Source of the DNA: Atherix ibis
Taxonomy: Eukaryota > Arthropoda > Insecta > Diptera > Athericidae
Direction of reading: 5' to 3'
NCBI GenBank assembly: GCA_958298945.1
Contig: OY282608.1
Span: 76,184,806 to 76,248,805, forward strand
Length of the DNA: 64,000 nt
Both the position numbers and the translations under genes were made by a program. The notes below the pieces were generated by a model that did not search any database, was not told where the DNA came from, and was given only the letters and a program-made list of their open reading frames with translations. This document shows, in pieces, positions 56,418-64,000 of the stretch. Position 1 is the stretch's first letter. Every line of letters begins with the position of its first letter.

Positions 56418-58566
56418 TGCTGGTTTGTTGGTTTGGTGGTTTGTTGGTTTGTTGGTTTGTTGGTTTGTTGGTTTGTTGGGTTGTTGGTTTATTTGTTTGT
56501 TGGTTTGTTAGTTTGTTGGTTTGTTCGTTTGTTGGTTTGCTGGTTTATTGGTTTGCTGGTTTGTTGGTTTGTTGGTTTGTTGGTTTGTTGGTTTTTTGGT
56601 TTGTTGGTTTGTTGGTTTGTTGGTTTGTTGGTTTGTTGGGTTGTTGGGTTGTTGGTTTGTTGGTTTGTTTGTTTGTTGGTTTGTTGGTTTGTTGGTTGGT
56701 TGGTTTGTTGGTTTGTTGGTTTGTTGGTTTGTTCGTTTGTTTGCTTGTTGGTTTGTTGGCTTGCTGGCTTGTTTGTTTGTTGGTTTGTTTGTTTGTTTGT
56801 TTGTTGGTTTGTTCGTTTGTTGGCTTGTTGGTTTGTTGGTTTGCTGGCTTGTTGGTTTGTTGGTTTGTTTGTTTGTTGGTTTATTTGCTTGTTGGTTTGT
56901 TGGTTTGTTGGGTTGTTGGTTTATTTGTTTGTTGGTTTGTTGGTTTGTTGGTTTGTTTGTTTGTTGGTTTATTGGTTTGTTTGCTTGTTGGTTTGTTGGT
57001 TTGTTGGCTTGTTGGTTTGTTGGTTTGTTGGTTTGTTGGTTTGTTGGTTTGCTGGTTTGTTGGTTTGTTGGTTTGTTGGTTTGTTGGTTTGTTGGTTCGT
57101 TGTTTTATTTGTTTGTTGGGTTGTTGGTTTGTTGGTTTGTTGGTTTGTTGGTTTGTTGGGTTGTTGGTTTGTTGGTTTGTTTGTTTGTTTGTTTGTTGAA
57201 TCGTTCGTTTGTTGGCTTGTTGGTTTGTGGCTTGTTGGCTTGTTTGCTTGTTGGTTTGTTAGTTGGTTGCTTGTTAGTTTGTTGGTTTGTTGGCTTGCTG
57301 GCTTGTTTGTTTGTTGGTTTGTTTGTTTGTTTGTTTGTTGGTTTGTTCGTTTGTTGGCTTGTTGGTTTGTTGGCTTGCTGGCTTGTTGGTTTGTTGGTTT
57401 GTTTGTTTGTTGGTTTATTTGTTTGTTGGTTTGTTGGTTTGTTGGGTTGTTGGTTTATTTGTTTGTTGGTTTGTTGGTTTGTTGGTTTGTTGGTTTGTTG
57501 GTTTATTGGTTTATTGGTTTGTTGGCTTGTTGGTTTGTTGGCTTGTTGGCTTGTTGGTTTGTTGTTTTGTTGGTTTGTTGGTTTGTTGGTTTGTTGGTTT
57601 GTTGGTTTGTTGGTTTGTTGGTTTGTTGGGTTGTTGGTTTATTTGTTTGTTGGTTTGTTGGTTTGTTGGTTTGTTGGTTTGTTGGTTTGTTGGTTTGTTG
57701 GTTTATTGGTTTGTTGGCTTGTTGGTTTGTTGGCTTGTTGGCTTGTTGGTTTGTTGTTTTGTTGGTTTGTTGGTTTGTTGGTTTGTTGGCTTGTTGGTTT
57801 GTTGGTTTGTTGGTTTGTTGGTTTGTTGGTTTGTTGGTTTGTTGGTTTGTTGGTTTGTTGGTTTGTTGGTTTGTTGGTTTGTTGGTTTGTTGGTTTGTTT
57901 GTTTGTTAGTTTGTTCGTTTGTTGGCTTGTTGGTTTGTGGCTTATTGGCTTGTTTGCTTATTGGTTTGTTAGTTTGTTTGCTTGTTGGTTTGTTGGTTTC
58001 TTGGTTTGTTGGTTTGTTGGTTGGTTGGTTTATTGGTTTGTTGGCTTGTTGGTTTGTTTGCTTGTTGGCTTGTTGGTTTGTTGTTTTGTTGGTTTGTTGG
58101 TTTTTTGGGTTGTTGGTTTATTGGTTTGTTGGTTTGTTGGTTTGTTGGTTTGTTGGTTTGTTGGTTTGTTTGTTTGTTGGTTTGTTCGTTTGTTGGCTTG
58201 TTGGTTTGTTGGCTTGCTGGCTTGTCGGTTTGTTGGTTTGTTTGTTTGTTGGTTTATTTGTTTGTTGGTTTGTTGGTTTGTTGGGTTGTTGGTTTATTTG
58301 TTTGTTGGTTTGTTGGCTTGTTGGTTTGTTGGTTTGTTGGTTTGTTGGTTTATTGGTTTGTTGGTTTGTTGGTTTATTTGTTTGTTGGTTTGTTGGCTTG
58401 TTGGTTTGTTGGTTTATTGGTTTGTTGGTTTGTTGGTTTGTTGGTTTTTAGGTTTGTTGGTTTGTTGGTTTGTTAGTTTGTTGGTTTGTTCGTTTGTTGG
58501 TTTATTTGTTTGTTGGTTTGTTGGTTGTTGTTGGTGTCTTGGTTTGTTGTTTGTTGACTTGTTGGC
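56418..58566 (+). repeat. Family D subunit, full-length form with tail
   Basis: GAATCG at 57198 is 1677 after 55521. The right half recurs 1941 bp after the short form, so the segment lost there is present here, one octamer shorter. The tail (GGTTTTTAGG about 58443, TTGTTGTTGGTGTCTTGG about 58525) matches 50.77-50.98 kb at exactly 7575, the sum 3949+1949+1677. This makes it the right boundary of the D expansion. Confidence 0.86.
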
Positions 58567-61500
58567 TTGTTGGTTTGTTGGTTTGTTGGCTTGTTGGCTT
58601 GTTGGTTTGTTGGTTTGTTTGTTTGTTTGGTTTATTTGTTTGTTGGTTTGTTGGGTTGTTGGATTATTTGTTTGTTGGTTTGTTGGTTTGTTGGCTTGTT
58701 GGTTTGTTGGTTTGTTGGTTTGTTGGTTTGTTCGTTTGTTGGTTTATTTGTTTTTTGGTTTTTTGGCTTGTTGGTTTGTTGGCTTGTCGGCTTGTTGGTT
58801 TGTTGGTTTATTGGTTTGTTGGTTTGTTGGTTTGTTGGTTTGTTCGTTTGTTGGTTTGTTGGTTTGTTGGTTTGTTGGTTTGTTGGTTTGTTGGTTTGTT
58901 GGGTTGTTGGGTTGTTGGTTTATTTGTTTGTTGGTTTGTTGGCTTGTTGGTTTGTTGGTTTGTTGGTTTGTTGGTTTGTTGGTTTGTTGGTTTATTTGTT
59001 TGTTGGTTTGTTTGTTTGTTTGGTTGTTGGTTTGTTGGCTTGTTGGTTTGTTGGTTTGTGGGTTTGTTGGTTTGTTGTTTTGTTGGTTTCTTGGTTTGTT
59101 GGTTTGTTGGTTTATTTGTTTGTTGGTTTGCTGGCTTGTTGGTTTGTAGGCTTGTTGGCTTGTTGGTTTGTTGGTTTATTGGTTTGTTGGTTTGTTGGTT
59201 TGTTGGTTTGTTGGTTTGTTGGTTTGTTGGTTTTTTGGTTTGTTGGTTTGTTGGTTTGTTGGTTTGTTGGTTTGTTTGATTGTTGGGTTGTTGGTTTATT
59301 TGTTTGTTGGTTTTTTGGCTTGTTGGTTTGTTGGGTTGTTGGTTTATTTGTTTGTTGGCTTGTTGGTTTGTTGGTTTGTTGGTTTGTTGGTTTGTTGGTT
59401 TGTTGGTTTGTTGGTTTATTTGTTTGTTGGTTTGTTGGCTTGTTGGTTTGTTGGCTTGTTGGCTGGTTGGTTTGTTGGTTTATTGGTTTGTTGGTTTGTT
59501 GGTTTGTTGGTTTGGTGGTTTGTTGGTTTGTGGGTTTGTTGGTTTGTTAGTTTGTTGGTTTGTTGGTTTGTTGGTCTGTTGGTTTGTTTGATTGTTGGTT
59601 TGTTGGTTTATTGGTTAGTGGGTTTGTTGGTTTGTTGGTTTGTTGGTTTGTTGGTTTGTTGGTTTGTTGGTTTGTTGGTTTGTTCGTTTGTTGGTTTGTT
59701 GGTTTGTTCGCTTGTTGGTTTGCTGGTTTGTTGAATTGTTGGTTTGTTGGTTTGTTCGTTTGTTAGTTTGTTGGTTTGTTCGTTTGTTGGTTTGCTGGTT
59801 TATTGGTTTGCTGGTTTGTTGGTTTGTTGGTTTCTTGGTTTGTTGGTTTGTTGGTTTGTTGGTTTGTTGGTTTGTTGGTTCGTTGTTTTATTTGTTTGTT
59901 GGGTTGTTGGTTTGTTGGTTTGTTGGTTTGTTGGTTTGTTGGTTTGTTGGTTGGTTGGTTTGTTGGTTTGTTGGTTTGTTGGCTTGTTTGTTTGTTGGTT
60001 TGTTGGTTTGTTGGTTTGTTGGTTTGTTTGTTTTTTGGTTTGTTCGTTTGTTGGCTTGTTGGTTTGTGGTTTGTTGGCTTGTTTGCTTGTTGGTTTGTTA
60101 GTTTGTTTGCTTGTTGGTTTGTTGGTTTGTTGGCTTGCTGGTTTGTTGGTTTGTTGGTTTGTTTGTTTGTTTGTTTGTTGGTTTGTTCGTTTGTTGGCTG
60201 GTTGGTTTGTTGGCTTGCTGGCTTGTTGGTTTGTTGGTTTGTTTGTTTGTTGGTTTATTTGTTTGTTGGTTTGTTGGTTTTTTTGGGTTGTTGGTTTATT
60301 TATTTGTTGGTTTGTTGGTTTGTTGGTTTGTTGGTTGTTGGTTTATTGGTTTGTTGGCTTGTTGGTTTGTTGGCTTGTTGGCTTGTTGGTTTGTTGTTTT
60401 GTTGGTTTGTTGGTTTGTTGGTTTGTTGGCTTGTTGGTTTGTTGGTTTGTTGGTTTGTTGGTTTGTTGGTTTGTTGGTTTTTTGGTTTGCTGATTTGTTG
60501 GTTTGTTGGTTTATTGGTTTGTTGGTTTGTTGGTTTGTTGGTTTGTTGGTTTGTTGGTTTGTTGGTTTGTTGGTTTGTTGGTTTGTTGGTTTGTTGGTTT
60601 GTTGGTTTGTTGGTTTGTTGGTTTGTTTGTTTGTTAGTTTGTTCGTTTGTTGGCTTGTTGGTTTGTGGCTTATTGGCTTGTTTGCTTGTTGGTTTGTTAG
60701 TTTGTTTGCTTGTTGGTTTGTTGGTTTCTTGGTTTGTTGGTTTGTTGGTTTGTTGGTTTATTGGTTTGTTGGCTTGTTGGTTTGTTGGCTTGTTGGCTTG
60801 TTGGTTTGTTGTTTTGTTGGTTTGTTGGTTTTTTGGGTTGTTGATTTGTTGGTTTGTTGGTTTGTTGGTTTGTTGGTTTGTTGGTTTGTTTGTTTGTTGG
60901 TTTGTTCGTTTGTTGGCTTGTTGGTTTGTTGGCTTGCTGGCTTGTTGGTTTGTTGGTTTGTTTGTTTGTTGGTTTATTTGTTTGTTGGTTTGTTGGTTTG
61001 TTGGGTTGTTGGTTTATTTGTTTGTTGGTTTGTTGGCTTGTTGGTTTGTTGGTTTGTTGGTTTGTAGGTTTGTTGGTTTGTTGGTTTATTTGTTTGTTGG
61101 TTTGTTGGCTTGTTGGTTTGTTGGTTTATTGGTTTGTTGGTTTGTTGGTTTGTTGGTTTTTGGTTTGTTGGTTTGTTGGTTTGTTGATTTGTTCGTTTGT
61201 TGGTTTATTTGTTTGTTGGTTTGTTGGTTGTTGTTGGTTTCTTGGTTTGTTTGTTTGTTGGCTTGTTGGTTTGTTGGTTTGTTGGTTTGTTGGTTTGTTG
61301 GTTTGTTGGTTTGTTGATTTATTTGTTTGTTGGTTTGTTTGTTTGTTTGGTTGTTGGTTTGTTGGCTTGTTGGTTTGTTGGTTTATGGGTTTGTTGGTTT
61401 GTTAGGTTGTTGGTTTATTTGTTTGTTGGTTTGTTGGCTTGTTGGTTTGTTGGTTTGTTGGTTTGTTGGTTTGTTGGTTTGTTGGTTTATTTGTTTGTTG

Positions 61501-62175
61501 GTTTGTTGGCTTTTGGTTTGTTGGCTTGTCGGCTTGTTGGTTTGTTGGTTTATTGGTTTGTTGGTTTGTTGGTTTGTTGGTTTGTTGGTTTGTTCGTTTG
61601 TTGGTTTGTTGGTTTGTTGGTTTGTTGGTTTGTTGGTTTGTTGGTTTGTTGGGTTGTTGGGTTGTTGGTTTATTTGTTTGTTGGTTTGTTGGCTTGTTGG
61701 TTTGTTGGTTTGTTGGTTTGTTGGTTTGTTGGTTTGTTGGTTTATTTGTTTGTTGGTTTGTTTGTTTGTTTGGTTGTTGGTTTGTTGGCTTGTTGGTTTG
61801 TTGGTTTGTGGGTTTGTTGGTTTGTTGTTTTGTTGGTTTCTTGGTTTGTTGGTTTGTTGGTTTATTTGCTTGTTGGTTTGCTGGCTTGTTGGTTTGTAGG
61901 CTTGTTGGTTTGTTGGTTTGTTGGCTTGTTGGCTTGTTGGTTTGTTGGTTTGTTTGTTTGTTTGGTTTATTTGTTTGTTGGTTTGTTGGGTTGTTGGATT
62001 ATTTGTTTGTTGGTTTGTTGGTTTATTGGTTTGTTGGTTTGTTGGTTTGTTGGTTTATTGGTTTGTTGGTTTGTTGGTTTGTTAGTTTGTTGGTTTGTTC
62101 GTTTGTTGGTTTATTTGTTTGTTGGTTTGTTGGTTGTTGTTGGTTTCTTGGTTTGTTGATTGTTGACTTGTTGGC
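58567..62175 (+). repeat. Family E HOR, copy 1 (3.61 kb)
   Basis: Markers are TTTGGTTTATTTG (about 58627), GGATTATTTG (about 58660), GGCTTGTCGG (about 58780), GGGTTGTTGGGTTG (about 58900), TTTGGTTGTTGG (about 59018), GGCTGG 59461, GGTCTG 59573, TTCGTTG 59879, GGCTTATTGG (about 60665) and TTGTTGTTGGTTTCTTGG (about 61222 and 62131). The 59.6-61.2 kb part is family D in order, so D and E are parts of one larger repeat. About 61.3-61.9 kb repeats 58.75-59.15 kb. Confidence 0.83.
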
Positions 62176-64000
62176 TTGTTGGTTTGTTGGTTTGTTGGCT
62201 TGTTGGCTTGTTGGTTTGTTGGTTTGTTTGTTTGTTTGGTTTATTTGTTTGTTGGTTTGTTGGGTTGTTGGATTATTTGTTTGTTGGTTTGTTGGTTTGT
62301 TGGCTTGTTGGTTTGTTGGTTTGTTGGTTTGTTGGTTTGTTCGTTTGTTGGTTTATTTGTTTTTTGGTTTTTTGGCTTGTTGGTTTGTTGGCTTGTCGGC
62401 TTGTTGGTTTGTTGGTTTATTGGTTTGTTGGTTTGTTGGTTTGTTGGTTTGTTGGTTTGTTCGTTTGTTGGTTTGTTGGTTTGTTGGTTTGTTGGTTTGT
62501 TGGTTTGTTGGTTTGTTGGTTTGTTGGTTTGTTGGTTTGTTGGGTTGTTGGATTGTTGGTTTATTTGTTTGTTGGTTTGTTGGCTTGTTGGTTTGTTGGT
62601 TTGTTGGTTTGTTGGTTTGTTGGTTTGTTGGTTTGTTGGTTTGTTGGTTTATTTGTTTGTTGGTTTGTTTGTTTGTTTGGTTGTTGGTTTGTTGGCTTGT
62701 TGGTTTGTTGGTTTGTGGGTTTGTTGGTTTGTTGTTTTGTTGGTTTCTTGGTTTGTTGGTTTGTTGGTTTATTTGTTTGTTGGTTTGCTGGCTTGTTGGT
62801 TCGTAGGCTTGTTGGCTTGTTGGTTTGTTGGTTTATTGGTTTGTTGGCTTGTTGGTTTGTTGGTTTGTTGGTTTGTTGGTTTGTTGGTTTGTTGGTTTGT
62901 TGGTTTTTTGGTTTGTTGGTTTGTTGGTTTGTTGGTTTGTTGGTTTGTTTGATTGTTGGGTTGTTGGTTTATTGGTTTGTTGGTTTGTTGGTTTGTTGGT
63001 TTGTTGGTTTGTTGGTTTGTTGGTTTGTTGGGTTGTTGGTTTATTTGTTTGTTGGCTTGTTGGTTTGTTGGTTTGTTGGTTTGTTGGTTTGTTGGTTTGT
63101 TGGTTTGTTGGTTTATTTGTTTGTTGGTTTGTTGGCTTGTTGGTTTGTTGGCTTGTTGGCTGGTTGGTTTGTTGGTTTATTGGTTTGTTGGTTTGTTGGT
63201 TTGTTGGTTTGTTGGTTTGGTGGTTTGTTGGTTTGTGGGTTTGTTGGTTTGTTAGTTTGTTGGTTTGTTGGTTTGTTGGTCTGTTGGTTTGTTTGATTGT
63301 TGGTTTGTTGGTTTATTGGTTAGTGGGTTTGTTGGTTTGTTGGTTTGTTGGTTTCTTGGTTTGTTGGTTTGTTGGTTTGTTCGTTTGTTGGTTTGTTGGT
63401 TTGTTCGCTTGTTGGTTTGCTGGTTTATTGGTTTGTTGGTTTGTTGGTTTGTTTGTTTGTTGGTTTGTTCGTTTGTTGGCTTGTTAGTTTGTTGGATTGT
63501 TGGTTTGTTGGTTTGTTCGTTTGTTGGTTTGTTGGTTTGTTGGTTTGTTGAATTGTTGGTTTGTTGGTTTGATCGTTTGTTAGTTTGTTGGTTTGTTCGT
63601 TTGTTGGTTTGCTGGTTTATTGGTTTGCTGGTTTGTTGGTTTGTTGGTTTGTTGGTTTGTTGGTTTGTTGGTTTGTTGGTTTGTTGGTTTGTTGGTTCGT
63701 TGTTTTATTTGTTTGTTGGGTTGTTGGTTTGTTGGTTTGTTGGTTTGTTGGTTTGTTGGTTTGTTGGTTGGTTGGTTTGTTGGTTTGTTGGTTTGTTGGC
63801 TTGTTTGTTTGTCGGTTTGTTGGTTTGTTGGTTTGTTGGTTTGTTTGTTTTTTGGTTTGTTCGTTTGTTGGCTTGTTGGTTTGTGGTTTGTTGGCTTGTT
63901 TGCTTGTTGGTTTGTTAGTTTGTTTGCTTGTTGGTTTGTTGGTTTGTTGGCTTGCTGGCTTGTTGGTTTGTTGGTTTGTTTGTTTGTTTGTTTGTTGGTT
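62176..64000 (+). repeat. Family E HOR, copy 2, cut by the window edge
   Basis: It repeats 58567 onward with offsets rising 3609, 3657, 3673 and 3705 from left to right (total gain 96 bp, or 12 octamers). GGCTGG is at 63158, GGTCTG at 63278 and TTCGTTG at 63696. The last bases are still octamer satellite, so the array continues beyond the window. Confidence 0.85.

Larger units (their letters stand above)
1..64000 (+). repeat. Octanucleotide satellite array (GGTTTGTT)n filling the window
   Basis: Every part of the window reads as the octamer GGTTTGTT or a unit one or two changes from it. Common variants change position 1 (CGTTTGTT, TGTTTGTT, AGTTTGTT), position 3 (GGCTTGTT, GGGTTGTT, GGATTGTT) or position 6 (GGTTTATT, GGTTTTTT, GGTTTCTT). 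The octamer can be read as a dimer of GTTT plus GTTG, and position-1 T variants give local runs of pure GTTT. The + strand is nearly all G and T; A and C appear only as substitutions. I found no segment above about 35 bp that leaves the lattice, so no stretch holds a gene, RNA gene, transposon or unique spacer. Orientation is constant from end to end. That this is eukaryotic satellite DNA is inferred from size and structure; the species is unknown. Confidence 0.97.

Noticed and set aside
53661..58451. A 1,596-codon + strand open frame, and many others of several hundred codons on the + strand, as membrane-protein genes
   Set aside because: All read the LVCWFVGL cycle forced by the octamer, in all three frames at once. 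They start mostly at TTG, end wherever a chance A variant makes a stop, and track HOR boundaries, with no codon-level constraint.
1..64000. Telomere repeat array
   Set aside because: The unit has GG plus a lone G and does not match a telomere repeat I know. Units vary heavily and form kilobase HORs, unlike telomerase-made tracts, and no chromosome end is visible.
1..64000. CRISPR array or other direct-repeat/spacer system
   Set aside because: No unique spacers separate conserved repeats; the so-called spacers are the same octamer, and no associated genes are present.
1..64000. Stable G-quadruplex array
   Set aside because: Only GG pairs separated by six bases occur as a rule, allowing at most weak two-layer forms; sequence alone does not support a claim.

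Overview
The window is one uninterrupted array of a degenerate 8-bp satellite, consensus GGTTTGTT on the + strand (AACAAACC on the other). I see no gene, RNA gene, mobile element, CRISPR array or unique flanking sequence, and both edges lie inside the array. An unbroken 64-kb short-unit satellite with higher-order structure indicates eukaryotic heterochromatin-type DNA (pericentromeric, subtelomeric or interstitial). The sequence gives no basis for naming a species or chromosomal position, and collapse or duplication during assembly cannot be excluded.

Most units match the consensus or carry one substitution (GGCTTGTT, CGTTTGTT, TGTTTGTT, GGTTTATT, GGTTTTTT, GGGTTGTT, GGATTGTT and others). 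The order of variant units acts as a barcode, and the same barcodes recur over hundreds to thousands of bases. The array is therefore a patchwork of higher-order repeats (HORs), all in one orientation.

Layout. 1-4.76 kb: weakly ordered, with 530- and 850-bp duplications, an outlier patch of the right-hand family at 3.08-3.83 kb, and the most homogeneous zone near 4-4.5 kb. 4.76-13.2 kb: family A, with local tandem duplications of about 1.05 kb and 2.03 kb. 13.2-38.3 kb: family B, with five rounds of a 4.3-5.4 kb HOR carrying a fixed marker order (a detached partial round at 8.15-9.07 kb, a truncated one after 36.06 kb). This includes a head-to-tail 4.33-kb duplication at 27.5-36.1 kb. 38.3-46.0 kb: family C, duplicated at 3.5-3.6 kb and 408 bp. 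46.0-64 kb: family D/E, with periods of 3.95, 1.95, 1.68 and 3.6-3.7 kb.

Long open frames occur everywhere but are not genes. The octamer has no stop codon in any of the six frames, and since 8 leaves remainder 2 on division by 3, all three + frames read rotations of one octapeptide (LVCWFVGL). The minus frames read rotations of PTNQQTNK. The notable biology is the evolution of the array: copies differ by insertions and deletions in exact multiples of 8 bp, one site shows a stepwise substitution ladder across ten copies, and no segment is inverted.
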